43,635 bases of DNA from CALMEH01 sp031409875 (GCA_031409875.1 JANNYB010000078.1:1-43635), one strand, 5' to 3'. Counted from the stretch's first letter, positions 1-7,649 are shown. Numbers and translations: made by a program. Notes: generated by a model not told the origin, from the sequence alone.

Positions 1-2146
1 ATATTGTGTCGCCGAATAGACGCATCCATCGCAGGTTTTGCATTAAAGGCGTTTGCATGAACTCTGGGCTGCGAGCTGACCAATAACCGTAGGCGACCGA
101 TTGATAAGTTTGCAGCAATCCGATCGGCAAGAGACTGAATATAATTTCGAGTAGCATTCCAATGTTTATGGTCCAGAATGCAAAACCGAGCAGCTTGGTG
201 TTCCAGATCCGTTCAGGCTGCATTGCACGCATGCAAAAGAGCAACAGCCCAAGCCCCAGCGTTCCGTACACGCCGTACAATGCTCCATGGGCGTGAACTG
301 CCGTCGTATTCAGGCCCTGCATGTAGTACAAAGCGATCGGCGGATTGATCATAAATCCAAATATGCCGGCACCGACCAGATTCCAAAAAGCGACTGCCAC
401 AAAGAAATAAACGATCCATTTATATTGAGCCAGCCACGGACGGGACTTTGAATGGCGAATGTGCTCGAGTGCTTCGTACCCGACAAATACCAGCGGCACG
501 ATCTCAAGTGCACTGAATACCGATCCAAAGGCCAGAGCGATCGTCGGCGTGCCCGAAAAATAGAGGTGATGAAGCGTTCCGATAATGCCACCGCTCAGAT
601 AGATCGCTCCCGATAATAGCGACGCCTGTGCCGCGTGTTCGGGCTTTATCACCTTTAGCCGAGCGAAAAGAAACGCGATCACGACCGTTGCGAAAACTTC
701 GAAAAAGCCCTCGACCCATAGGTGAACGACCCACCAACGCCAGTATTCGACCACCGAAAGATGCGAGCGCATTCCGTAAAAAAGTCCCGGACTGTAAAAC
801 AGAGCGATGCCCGAAGTCGTCAAAAGATAGAGAATAATCAATGATTTTGGCGTGCCTTTTTGTCTAAGTGCGGGAATCGCCGAACGTGCAATCAGGAACA
901 GCCACAACAACAGACCGACGAAAAGTGCGGCTTGCCAAACTCTGCCAAGGTCAACGTATTCATAGCCTTGATGCCCAACCCAAAACCACAAATCGCCGGG
1001 AAGCAAGTGCATTACGCTCATCCATTGTCCCGCCATCGAACCGAAAACAACGATAACCAATGCCGCAAATAAAACATTTACGCCAAGCCTTTGATATTTC
1101 GGCTCATAACCGCAAATAAACGGCGCAATAAAAAGCCCTGCCGCCAGCCACGCCGTTGCAATCCAAAAAATTCCGAGCTGCGTGTGCCAGCTTCGCGTCA
1201 CCACATACGGCAGATAATCCTGTAACGGAAAACCGTAAAACCCGCCGCCTTCCACGCCGTAATGCGCCGTGATAATGCCCATCACGATTTGCAGTAAAAA
1301 CAAAAGCGTGACGACTAGAAAATATTTAACCGTTGCTTTTTGCGAAGGCGCGAGACTCAAGCCGATTAAAGGGTCTTGATACGGCACATCATCAGTTACG
1401 ATTGCCAATTTACTTTGGGCGTAATACCAAACCATCCAACCGATTCCGGCGAGAAGCACAATAATACTCACGCCCGTCCAGACAATTGAACCGCTCGTCG
1501 GAACATTGGCAACTAGCGGCTCAGGCGGAAAATTACTCGTATATGAAATTATATCGTTCGGGCGATTGGCGGCTGAAGCCCACGCCGTCCAAAAGAAAAA
1601 TGCGTTTAGTTGGCGAAGTTTTATTGGGTCTGATTGAGCGTTTTTTTGGATGGCGTAATCTTTGTTTCCATTGGTAAAAATCTCAGAGTAATGTTTAAGA
1701 TTCTCCTCAAATGCTTGAGCGCGAATCGGTTCAATCGTTAAGTTGTCAGTTGTCGGATCGTAGTTATTTTTTCTAACCGTATCTTGTAAGCGTTGACGCA
1801 AAACGGCTTGCTGTTCCGAATTAAGTTTGTCGTAATTGTTTCCAAACTCTTTTTGCCCCCAATTATTTAAAATAAACATCGCTTCGCGGTGCAAATAATC
1901 CGCCGACCAATCCGGCGCGACGTAGCTGCCGTGTCCCCAAATTGAGCCAACCTGCATTCCGCCCATCGCCTGCCAGACATTCTGCCCATTCTGAATTTCT
2001 TCCGCTGGAATCAAAACTTTCCCGTCAGTAGTAACGACTTCGCGGGGAATCGGCGGCTTTTGGCGAAAAATTTCAGTTCCGACCCAGCCCAAAACTGCAA
2101 ACGAAAACACAAAAATTCCAATAAAAATCAGCCACAATTTTCTCAT
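1..2146 (-). CDS. norZ: Quinol-dependent nitric oxide reductase (qNOR), 3' end cut by window edge
   Basis: Reduces NO to N2O in the inner membrane using quinol electrons, for denitrification or NO detoxification. Reading the minus strand from ATG at 2146 gives about 715 codons with no stop to the window edge. The frame opens with a membrane anchor (MRKLWLIFIGIFVFSF). A periplasmic segment with GGMQVGSIWGHGSY follows, typical of the fused NorC-like part of single-subunit qNOR. The multi-helix heme-copper-oxidase-like core contains VVEYWRWWVVHLWVEG (about 700-750) and VHAHGALYGVYG (about 265-300), the His-rich stretches that carry heme/iron ligands. I checked that these segments share one frame. 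The family is usually about 750-780 residues, so roughly 40-60 residues are missing. It starts 22 bp after the small cupin gene and is probably co-transcribed with it and the stress protein upstream. No NorR-type site was recognised. Confidence 0.93.
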   Translation of the reverse strand, partial: MRKLWLIFIGIFVFSFAVLGWVGTEIFRQKPPIPREVVTTDGKVLIPAEEIQNGQNVWQAMGGMQVGSIWGHGSYVAPDWSADYLHREAMFILNNWGQKEFGNNYDKLNSEQQAVLRQRLQDTVRKNNYDPTTDNLTIEPIRAQAFEENLKHYSEIFTNGNKDYAIQKNAQSDPIKLRQLNAFFFWTAWASAANRPNDIISYTSNFPPEPLVANVPTSGSIVWTGVSIIVLLAGIGWMVWYYAQSKLAIVTDDVPYQDPLIGLSLAPSQKATVKYFLVVTLLFLLQIVMGIITAHYGVEGGGFYGFPLQDYLPYVVTRSWHTQLGIFWIATAWLAAGLFIAPFICGYEPKYQRLGVNVLFAALVIVVFGSMAGQWMSVMHLLPGDLWFWVGHQGYEYVDLGRVWQAALFVGLLLWLFLIARSAIPALRQKGTPKSLIILYLLTTSGIALFYSPGLFYGMRSHLSVVEYWRWWVVHLWVEGFFEVFATVVIAFLFARLKVIKPEHAAQASLLSGAIYLSGGIIGTLHHLYFSGTPTIALAFGSVFSALEIVPLVFVGYEALEHIRHSKSRPWLAQYKWIVYFFVAVAFWNLVGAGIFGFMINPPIALYYMQGLNTTAVHAHGALYGVYGTLGLGLLLFCMRAMQPERIWNTKLLGFAFWTINIGMLLEIIFSLLPIGLLQTYQSVAYGYWSARSPEFMQTPLMQNLRWMRLFGDTI

Positions 2147-2168
2147 TTAAATTTCTCCCATTTTATTT

Positions 2169-2501
2169 TCAAACTTCCTTAAATTTCGTGATTAACAAAC
2201 GTAATTCCGGTTCGGCGATAACTTCGTGTTCGATTCCGCCTTCCAAAGTCAGCAAAGTTCCGGCTTCGAGTTTTTCTACGTCTTCCAAATTGATTCCGGC
2301 GCGAAACGTGCCGTTGCCCGCCAGACACAAAACGGTAATCGGTTCGGCGGCTTTATGCTTTGCCAGAATTTCATTATTGCGAAGCGTAATTTCGATGAGG
2401 CTGCGGCGGGTGCCTTTGAAAATTTCTTTAACCTCTTTGTTTTTTTCGCTTTGGGAAATCTCTTTCAAATTGAGATTTTTTATTAAATCAATTTTCTTCA
2501 T
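2169..2501 (-). CDS. Small single-domain cupin protein
   Basis: A protein of about 110 residues that fits a one-domain cupin beta-barrel. It contains ITLRNNEILAKHKAAEPITV, a GNGTF turn, EAGTLLTLEGGIEHEVIAEP and a final strand LRLLITKF. The H-x-V near the C-terminus matches the second cupin motif, but the first metal-binding motif is weak, with a single His in LAKHKAAEP. A longer frame reaches back to 2564, but ATG 2501 (MKKIDLIKNL) is preferred because the extra 21 residues look like untranslated leader and GGA lies at a sensible distance. It sits between the stress protein (69 bp upstream) and qNOR (22 bp downstream). Small cupins beside NO or oxygen stress genes may be sensors or accessory proteins, but its function is unknown. 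Confidence 0.75.
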   Translation of the reverse strand: MKKIDLIKNLNLKEISQSEKNKEVKEIFKGTRRSLIEITLRNNEILAKHKAAEPITVLCLAGNGTFRAGINLEDVEKLEAGTLLTLEGGIEHEVIAEPELRLLITKFKEV

Positions 2502-2570
2502 AATTATTCCGTTGATAAAGATTCGATTGCATTGACACGGGCGGCAATAAAACTCAACTTGCATTTAAAG

Positions 2571-3521
2571 TTATTGTTGTGTTCGGACGACTTCGACCGT
2601 GCAGTGCGCCCGCGCCGCCACCGCCGCTGACACGCTGCCAAGGAGAAAACGCTCAATGCGGCTGCCGAAACGGTTTGCTCCAACGAATATTGCATCAGCG
2701 TGCCATCGTTCAGCTTCTTCGACCAAAACTTTTTTCGGATTTCCCGCGACTGTTTGCAGCGTCGCCGCAAAACCTGTGTCTATTAAAGTTTGCAAAGCAG
2801 GGGCAGCAAGTTTTTCCATCCATTCGACTTCGCTTTTCATTGCATCTTCCGCCCATTGGACGGCGGTCGGCGGAACAAAACGGTCGAGTGACGACGGAGC
2901 GGCTTGATCGGTAGCTATCACAAGACGAAATTCGCTTCCTTCGCGCCAGTATCTTTTGGCAACCGCTTCGACCGCCGCCTGCGCTCCTTTCGAGCCATCG
3001 AAACCGATGACAATACGGACAGGAGGTGTCGGATCAACTTCCACGCGCCCGCGAGCGACTCTGACGGAACAATGCGCTTCGGTCAAAACTTTTTGCGAGA
3101 TGCTGCCGAGAAAAAACCGTCCCAAAGCCGAACGCCCCTGCGATCCGGCGACAATCAAATCCGGTTTGAAATCATCGGCTTTATTCAGAACTTCCCACGC
3201 GGGCGAGCCGGAAGCGGCTTCCGCCGTAACCGTCCAAACGGGAAACATTCGCCGCAAACGCTCGGCGGCGTGATTTGCTAAGGTTTGAAATTCGGCAATC
3301 GTTGCTTTGCTTTTCTTGTCGTGTTGGCGATTTATTTCATTCAGGTAATCAGCGTCGGGATTTTCCGCTTCCCATTCCTCTCTCATCTGGTCGGACACAA
3401 GCCAGACTTCGGCGACGGAAATCACCGAAAACTCGCCCGTTTCAGGTAATCCGGCTCGCGCCAAATCATCAAGAGCCGCTTCCGCGCAGTTTGAACCATC
3501 GTATGCAATTAATATTTTCAT
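2571..3521 (-). CDS. Tandem-domain universal stress protein (UspA family)
   Basis: A cytoplasmic protein of 316 residues with two UspA domains. The first starts MKILIAYDGS and carries the ATP-binding pattern G-2X-G-9X-G-S as GSQGRSALGRFFLGS at residues 126-140. The second starts RIVIGFDGS near residue 169. Its equivalent loop, GANRFGSRIERFLLGS at 281-296, has one residue out of register, so only the first domain shows the full nucleotide-binding motif. Tandem Usp proteins are typical of oxygen-limitation, NO and stationary-phase responses. The ATG at 3521 follows a purine-rich leader (GGAGAAAAATTT). It is the first gene of the unit usp-cupin-qNOR, and a sigma-54-type promoter is predicted at 3648-3663. 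Confidence 0.9.
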   Translation of the reverse strand: MKILIAYDGSNCAEAALDDLARAGLPETGEFSVISVAEVWLVSDQMREEWEAENPDADYLNEINRQHDKKSKATIAEFQTLANHAAERLRRMFPVWTVTAEAASGSPAWEVLNKADDFKPDLIVAGSQGRSALGRFFLGSISQKVLTEAHCSVRVARGRVEVDPTPPVRIVIGFDGSKGAQAAVEAVAKRYWREGSEFRLVIATDQAAPSSLDRFVPPTAVQWAEDAMKSEVEWMEKLAAPALQTLIDTGFAATLQTVAGNPKKVLVEEAERWHADAIFVGANRFGSRIERFLLGSVSAAVAARAHCTVEVVRTQQ

Positions 3522-3647
3522 AAATTTTTCTCCAAAAGCCTTTCGTTAAACTTCTTTTCCGTGCCTCTCTCGCAAGTTGCTGTAACTTTGTGTGATTACT
3601 GTTTCGGCAGAATTCACAATTTTTCACGAACTGTTGCTATTACATTT

Positions 3648-3663
3648 TGCAAGACGTATGCCA
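3648..3663 (-). promoter_or_regulatory. Predicted sigma-54 promoter for the usp-cupin-qNOR unit
   Basis: On the minus strand the sequence reads TGGCATACGTCTTGCA. It matches the -24/-12 consensus TGGCACG-N4-TTGCW at all but two informative positions, with exact GG-to-GC spacing. The start site would be near 3637, giving a leader of about 115 nt before the Usp ATG. It is one of two divergent sigma-54-like elements in the 355-bp gap at 3522-3876. Confidence 0.6.
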
Positions 3664-3702
3664 CTACGAAAAACTCGTATTTATTAGCTTTTGGGAAAAT
3701 AT

Positions 3703-3762
3703 ACCGCGAAATTTTCCGCAGTTTTTGCTCCTTATGCGCGAATTCTTTCGCGGCTTTTTTTT
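3703..3762. promoter_or_regulatory. Candidate enhancer sites between divergent sigma-54 promoters, with a hairpin and T-run
   Basis: The gap 3522-3876 holds no convincing gene. Between its two sigma-54-like promoters lie ACCGCGAAATTTTCC (3703-3717) and a perfect inverted repeat CGCGAA-ttct-TTCGCG (3737-3752). An exact reverse-complement copy of the first element (15/15) recurs at 4962-4976, upstream of the YtxH gene. The spacing of about 80-130 bp from both promoters is right for an NtrC-type activator site. The inverted repeat is followed by GC and eight T residues (to 3762), so it could instead be a plus-strand terminator of a short transcript. Confidence 0.45.
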
Positions 3763-3832
3763 GTTTCTATTTTCCGAACTCCAAATTTTCAACAAACAAT
3801 AGTAAAAACGATTTCTTTCAGCGAAAATTGTT

Positions 3833-3847
3833 CGGCATATTTCTTGC
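3833..3847 (+). promoter_or_regulatory. Predicted sigma-54 promoter for the VWA gene
   Basis: CGGCATATTTCTTGC keeps GG at -24, GC at -12 and the exact 12-bp spacing, with TTGC intact. The first T of the consensus is C and the base after TTGC is G. The predicted start near 3859 lies just before the ribosome binding site AGGAG (3865-3869) of the gene at 3877. Confidence 0.45.
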
Positions 3848-3876
3848 GCTTATAAAGCGATAACAGGAGATTAGTG

Positions 3877-4860
3877 ATGAAAAATCAGCGTTTAATAAAT
3901 ATGCAAATAAAACAAAATCTATTACTGCTTTTGATGGTCGTGTTATCCGTCGTGCCGATAAATGCTCAGGACAAACCGATTCTGGTGGAAACCAATTTAG
4001 TCACCGTCAACGTCGCCCTCACGGACAAACAGGGAAAATCCGTCAAAGGCTTGCGGCAGGAACAATTCGAGGTTTTCGACAACAAATTGAAACAACAGAT
4101 TTCGCATTTTTCGGCGGAGAACGCCTCTGTTTCATTCGGTATTGTTTATGATATGCACCCGACAACCATCGAACGCACAACGGCGGTTTTAGATTCGTTG
4201 CGGGCGTTCACGAAAAATTTGAGTGCGGACGACCGTTTTTTTATTGTTGCTTTTAACGAGAGCGGCAATTTGAATCTCGACTTTGTTCCAACCGTTGAGC
4301 AAATCCAAAATAATTTGAAAAGAAGCGAGCCGAATTCACTCTACGACGCGATTTATTTGGCGGCAAATAAATTGCGCGAAAGTAAAAATCTAAAACGCAC
4401 GCTTTTAGTTATTTCCGACAGCGCAGACCACAACAGCCGTCATAGCTTTTCGGATTTGAGCAAACAGCTAAAAACTCTCGATGTGCAAATTTATGCTCTT
4501 GTTTTCGACGAAGCGGAAATGTGGACTTATTCCGACATCACACGCGGCAAAAAGCGTAGCAGACTTTCTAATGATGCGAGTAGTCTTGACCGCGCGGCAC
4601 TTCAGGAATTGACGTTGAAAAGCGGCGGCACATCACTTTATCCGGCGACTGAAAACACTTTGGAACTTTACAAAATTTACAACCGAATTGACTCGGAAAT
4701 GCGCGAATTTTACACGCTCAGTTTTTATCCAAGCGAAGCTGCAGACGGCAAATGGCACGATTTACGAATCGGACTGCGCTCGGTCGAGGGAAGCAAACGA
4801 TTCGCTTTGACTTATCGGCAAGGTTATCAAAGTCCACCCGTCCGCAAAGTTAGCAACTAA
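3877..4860 (+). CDS. Exported VWFA-domain protein (acidobacterial VWFA-related family)
   Basis: A protein of 327 residues with a signal peptide (hydrophobic LLLLLMVVLSVV, likely cleavage after PINA at residue 30). A short beta domain (ILVETNLVTVNVALTD) is followed by a von Willebrand A domain at about 85-250. This layout, with the phrase LVTVNVALTDKQGKSVKGL, matches the VWFA-related family expanded in Acidobacteriota. The MIDAS motif is degenerate: GIVYDMHPT at residues 88-96 replaces DxSxS, so metal-dependent adhesion may be lost. The frame can begin at GTG 3874, but ATG 3877 sits 7 nt after AGGAG and is preferred. Its partner and substrate are unknown. It is the first plus-strand gene of the stress island and lies behind a sigma-54-like promoter. 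Confidence 0.85.
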   Translation: MKNQRLINMQIKQNLLLLLMVVLSVVPINAQDKPILVETNLVTVNVALTDKQGKSVKGLRQEQFEVFDNKLKQQISHFSAENASVSFGIVYDMHPTTIERTTAVLDSLRAFTKNLSADDRFFIVAFNESGNLNLDFVPTVEQIQNNLKRSEPNSLYDAIYLAANKLRESKNLKRTLLVISDSADHNSRHSFSDLSKQLKTLDVQIYALVFDEAEMWTYSDITRGKKRSRLSNDASSLDRAALQELTLKSGGTSLYPATENTLELYKIYNRIDSEMREFYTLSFYPSEAADGKWHDLRIGLRSVEGSKRFALTYRQGYQSPPVRKVSN

Positions 4861-4961
4861 AATTATGCTTTGCGAAACGCTAGTCAGATAACATTTTTTT
4901 GAAATCAATCTTTTTTGGAATTTGAGCAAATCGCCGTTGCGAACAATTCAGCGTAGAGTGT

Positions 4962-4976
4962 GGAAAATTTCGCGGT
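4962..4976. promoter_or_regulatory. Candidate upstream activator site of the YtxH gene
   Basis: GGAAAATTTCGCGGT is the exact reverse complement of the 15-mer at 3703-3717. It lies about 90 bp before the sigma-54-like element at 5058-5072, a usual distance for an enhancer-binding protein. The core is roughly symmetrical (CG-N2-AAATTT-N2-CG). No gene is seen in the rest of the 253-bp gap. Confidence 0.45.
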
Positions 4977-5057
4977 TTCTTTAGTAATTTTCGGAAACAT
5001 CTCTGTTTAAAATGCCGAACCCGTTTAATCACAACAACATTCTTTCAAAATTAAGTA

Positions 5058-5072
5058 AGGAACGCTGTTTGC
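5058..5072 (+). promoter_or_regulatory. Predicted sigma-54 promoter for the YtxH gene
   Basis: AGGAACGCTGTTTGC has GG and GC at exact spacing, the ACG after -24 and TTGC at -12; the first T and the C after GG differ from consensus. The predicted start near 5084 gives a 30-nt leader to ATG 5114, which contains AGGGAG. Confidence 0.5.
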
Positions 5073-5113
5073 CCTAATAAAAATATGAATAGTGAAACAA
5101 AGGGAGAAATAAG

Positions 5114-5527
5114 ATGACAAACGAAAAATCAAATATCGAAACAAAACTGACATATTTAATCGTTGGCGGCGGAATTGGTGCAATTTTGGCATTGCTTTTT
5201 GCCCCCAAAGCTGGAGAAGAACTGCGGTCTGATATTGCGGATGCGACTCGCAAAGGGATGAATAAAACCGAAAAATTAGCAACTCAGTTCAGCGAAACAG
5301 CCCAAACTGTCTATGCCGATACAAAAACAAAAGCGGTCGAAATTTACGATTCAGCCAAACAAAAACTAAATTCGGCTGAAAATGCAATCGCCGAAATTCA
5401 GGGAAATTTGCAAAATGGCGTTGACCATAAAGTTGAGCAAGTTTCTCACGTTATTGAAATGAATAGAAAAGAATATGACCGCGAGGACAGACTCCAAGGC
5501 GATAAAGCTCAAGTAAAAACCAATTAG
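5114..5527 (+). CDS. YtxH-domain membrane-anchored stress protein
   Basis: A 137-residue protein. A short hydrophilic start is followed by one glycine-rich membrane segment, YLIVGGGIGAILALLFAPK (about residues 14-32), and GEELRSDI. That is the YtxH pattern (helix, then APKxGxxxR). The rest is a long amphipathic helix rich in Lys, Glu, Ala and Gln, like LEA or apolipoprotein-type stress proteins, and probably lies along the membrane or in the cytoplasm. YtxH proteins are general-stress proteins of unclear mechanism. The ribosome binding site AGGGAG lies at 5101-5106. It has its own sigma-54-like promoter and activator site, and the DUF1269 gene follows 80 bp later. Confidence 0.8.
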   Translation: MTNEKSNIETKLTYLIVGGGIGAILALLFAPKAGEELRSDIADATRKGMNKTEKLATQFSETAQTVYADTKTKAVEIYDSAKQKLNSAENAIAEIQGNLQNGVDHKVEQVSHVIEMNRKEYDREDRLQGDKAQVKTN

Positions 5528-5559
5528 TCCGCATATTTTATCAACAATTTAAATTGGCA

Positions 5560-5574
5560 GGGTGAAAATCTTGC
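5560..5574 (+). promoter_or_regulatory. Weak sigma-54-like element before the DUF1269 gene
   Basis: GGGTGAAAATCTTGC keeps the invariant GG, TTGC and spacing but little else of the consensus. The predicted start near 5586 would give a 22-nt leader containing GAGGAG. The same stretch can fold through GGCA...TGCC, so it could instead be a weak terminator of the YtxH gene. Confidence 0.25.
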
Positions 5575-5607
5575 CTTTCAAATAAATCAAGAGAGGAGTA
5601 AATAATT

Positions 5608-6432
5608 ATGGAAAACATCATTGTTGCAACATTTACCGATGAAGCACAGGCAATTCAGGCACTTCATAGATTAGGCGAACTTGACCGCGAAAATGATATT
5701 AGTGTTTATGACAAAGTATTGATTCGCAAAGGGTTAAATGATGAATATGAGATTTTGAAAGATGACAATACAAATGGTTGGCGAACGCTAGCGGGAATGG
5801 CATTTGGCGGATTGATTGGAGCATTTGGCGGACCAATCGGGGTTGCCATTGGGCTTTACGTTGGAACAGTTATCGGGGTTGTTTTTGATTACACACATTA
5901 TATGTTTGAAGATGATTTTATAGAAACGATTAGCAAAAACATCCCAAGCGGTTCAACCTCAATTATTGCCGAAGTTGCCGAAGAAAATTCGGTCTTTATT
6001 GACGAATATTTGAAACCACTCGGAGCTGTCATTTGGAGGTCGAATATTTATGTCGAACACGACAAATTTATTGATAGACAACTGAATTTGATAGATGAAG
6101 AAATCAAAGTTGCCGATAATGAACTGGCAGTCGCGGCAGAAGCACAAAGGGAAAGAGTAAATGCGAGAGTTGCTGAACTGAGAGCAAATCGGAACGCAAA
6201 AATCGTTGAAATTGAGTTGAAAGGTAAGGAAAGGCTCTATGAATTGAAAGCAAAAATGGAATCAAATCTAGCCAAACTTCAAACGCAGTTTGCCAATCTA
6301 AAAAATCAGGCGTTAGACAAAGTTGATTCAGTTCGGTTAGATCGAACAAAAGAAAAACTGGCTCAATACCAACTAAAAATCGAAGAACTTAACGGGAAAC
6401 TTGCAAATTTTAAACACGCCAACGCGGGTTAG
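5608..6432 (+). CDS. DUF1269-type membrane protein with long C-terminal coiled coil
   Basis: A protein of 274 residues. The N-terminal part (MENIIVATFTDEAQAIQAL) is a ferredoxin-like fold typical of DUF1269 proteins. A glycine-rich hydrophobic hairpin follows at about 60-95 (GMAFGGLIGAFGGPIGVAIG), then a second soluble part. From about residue 165 to the end it becomes a charged coiled coil (RVAELRANRNAKIVEIEL and onward), which is longer than in ordinary family members. The ribosome binding site is GAGGAG. DUF1269 proteins occur in stress clusters beside YtxH and Usp genes, and a membrane-integrity role is plausible but unproven. The gene is visibly more AT-rich (about 30-40% GC in sampled lines) than the metabolic genes to its right. 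Confidence 0.75.
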   Translation: MENIIVATFTDEAQAIQALHRLGELDRENDISVYDKVLIRKGLNDEYEILKDDNTNGWRTLAGMAFGGLIGAFGGPIGVAIGLYVGTVIGVVFDYTHYMFEDDFIETISKNIPSGSTSIIAEVAEENSVFIDEYLKPLGAVIWRSNIYVEHDKFIDRQLNLIDEEIKVADNELAVAAEAQRERVNARVAELRANRNAKIVEIELKGKERLYELKAKMESNLAKLQTQFANLKNQALDKVDSVRLDRTKEKLAQYQLKIEELNGKLANFKHANAG

Positions 6433-6445
6433 AATTCAAATTTAA

Positions 6446-6527
6446 GGCAGAAACCCGCACGTTAGTAAGAGTGAGCAAACTAAATAACTACAGTGGTTTA
6501 GCACACTTTAACGTGCGAGTTTCCGCC
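6446..6527. repeat. REP/MITE-like inverted-repeat element
   Basis: Two 19-bp arms, 6446-6464 and 6509-6527, are inverted copies matching at 17 of 19 positions (core CGCACGTTA / TAACGTGCG). The 44-bp centre contains a weaker inner pair (GCAAACTA / TGGTTTAGC). It fills most of the gap between the DUF1269 and cupin genes. It has no coding potential and no T-run, so it looks like a palindromic interspersed element rather than a terminator. No second copy was found in this window. Confidence 0.6.
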
Positions 6528-6544
6528 ACATTTGTTAGAAAAAT

Positions 6545-7126
6545 ATGAAAGGTTACAAAAGCAACATCGAAAGCGACACTTTAGAAAATACAAATTTCCG
6601 AAAGGTATTGTATTCGGGAAAACATCTGCAACTCGTCCTGATGACTCTGAAAGTAGGCGAGGAAATCGGCGAAGAAATTCACCACGAAAACGATCAATTT
6701 TTTCGTTTTGAAAGTGGAACGGGCAAGTGTTTTATTGATGGCAACGAATATTCAGTCAAGGATGGTGATGCGTTAATTGTCCCTGCCGGAGCGAAGCACA
6801 ATGTCATCAACGCTGACACCAAAAAAGAATTCAAAATGTATAGCATCTACGCACCGCCACATCACAAAGACGGAATATTGAGAGCAACGAAAGCGGAAGC
6901 CGAAGCAAATGGCGAGGATTTTGACGGCGTAACAACCGAACTAAATCCAGCCAGTTTGGATAATGAAATCGGAAAGTTAAAAACCAAAATTTCCGACAAA
7001 ATTGAATCAATCAAAACAAAGCGAGCCAAACGAAAATTAGTCAAAGAAGCTAAAAAAATAGTTAAGTTTGAAAACAAAATAGCTAAATTAAACGAAAAAA
7101 TAGCGAAATTACATCAGGCAAAATAA
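6545..7126 (+). CDS. Cupin-domain protein with lysine-rich helical tail
   Basis: A protein of 193 residues. Residues 1-110 form a typical cupin. Motif 1 is GEEIHHENDQFFRFESGTG, with the His pair and Glu/Gln metal ligands, and motif 2 is GDALIVPAGAKHNVIN, close to G(X)5PXG(X)2H(X)3N. The first half resembles mannose-6-phosphate-isomerase-like cupins found alone in many genomes. From about residue 130 a basic coiled-coil tail rich in KIxKL and AKRK repeats is added, which single cupins lack, and it echoes the tail of the upstream DUF1269 protein. ATG 6545 has only a poor ribosome binding site (GTTAGAAAAAT), and no promoter is evident. Substrate unknown. Confidence 0.75.
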   Translation: MKGYKSNIESDTLENTNFRKVLYSGKHLQLVLMTLKVGEEIGEEIHHENDQFFRFESGTGKCFIDGNEYSVKDGDALIVPAGAKHNVINADTKKEFKMYSIYAPPHHKDGILRATKAEAEANGEDFDGVTTELNPASLDNEIGKLKTKISDKIESIKTKRAKRKLVKEAKKIVKFENKIAKLNEKIAKLHQAK

Positions 7127-7172
7127 CCGATTAAAATTTTACATCTTAATAAAAAAAGAGGAAAAAAACAAA

Positions 7173-7631
7173 ATGACAAATCAAGCAACAGAAGCAACGA
7201 AAACCCAAGATTTTATAGATACGGCAAAACTAAGCCAAGACAAAACCATTGAAATTCCCAAAGAGAAATGGACGCAATTTCTTAACGATTTCAGCAAACG
7301 GCGATTCGGTTGGGGAACAAAAGTCGAAGTTTTAGATGAATCAGTCGGGGATCAAATTTTATCCGAAGGACTTATTTTGAACGGCATCACCCACGAAGAT
7401 AAATCAGGAAATTGCACCATCGAAATTTCGCTTGGCGAAAATACTGAAAATCATCAAACACACACCATTATCAAACCTATAAAAATCGCCTATTTGAGCG
7501 AAACAAATTCGCACGTTGGAGTTCTCGAAATTGTCGAAGCAAACAACACCAAAACGCTGATTAGTTTGATGAATCCAATGCCTGTGTTTATGGGCTACGG
7601 ATTTTATGAGACTGCTACAGCCATAATTTAG
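7173..7631 (+). CDS. DUF5335-family protein
   Basis: A protein of 152 residues without signal peptide or membrane helix. The phrase IPKEKWTQFLNDFSKRRFGW followed by KVEVLDESVGDQ is the pattern I associate with DUF5335 proteins (a short Trp-containing motif, then a beta-rich domain). The middle (LNGITHEDKSGNCTIEISLG) and the end (LEIVEANNTKTLISLMNPMP) look like an antiparallel beta sheet. Such proteins occur in stress clusters with Usp, YtxH and DUF1269 genes, and no biochemical role is known to me. AGAGGA precedes the ATG, and the adaptor of the ABC exporter begins 18 bp later. Confidence 0.6.
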   Translation: MTNQATEATKTQDFIDTAKLSQDKTIEIPKEKWTQFLNDFSKRRFGWGTKVEVLDESVGDQILSEGLILNGITHEDKSGNCTIEISLGENTENHQTHTIIKPIKIAYLSETNSHVGVLEIVEANNTKTLISLMNPMPVFMGYGFYETATAII

Positions 7632-7649
7632 GTTAGTAAGGAAAATAAA

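Noticed and set aside
213..1677. Several open frames in other reading frames overlapping the qNOR gene
   Set aside because: They are shadows of one continuous qNOR frame that carries the conserved His-rich motifs.
1..2146. Rise in GC along the qNOR gene (sampled lines about 43% near the start, 50-60% near the cut end)
   Set aside because: The frame and motifs are continuous and the change is gradual, so I do not claim a mosaic gene.
2188..2535. A 115-codon plus-strand frame opposite the small cupin
   Set aside because: It is the antisense of a well-supported cupin gene and has no start signals.
3561..3863. A 100-codon open frame on the plus strand in the divergent promoter region
   Set aside because: Composition is odd (many Cys and Phe), there is no ribosome binding site, and it overlaps both sigma-54-like promoters and the hairpin. 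I regard it as a chance frame.
3522..3876. Search for a NorR-type GT-N7-AC site before the qNOR unit
   Set aside because: No convincing set of such sites; the repeated 15-mer is a different sequence.
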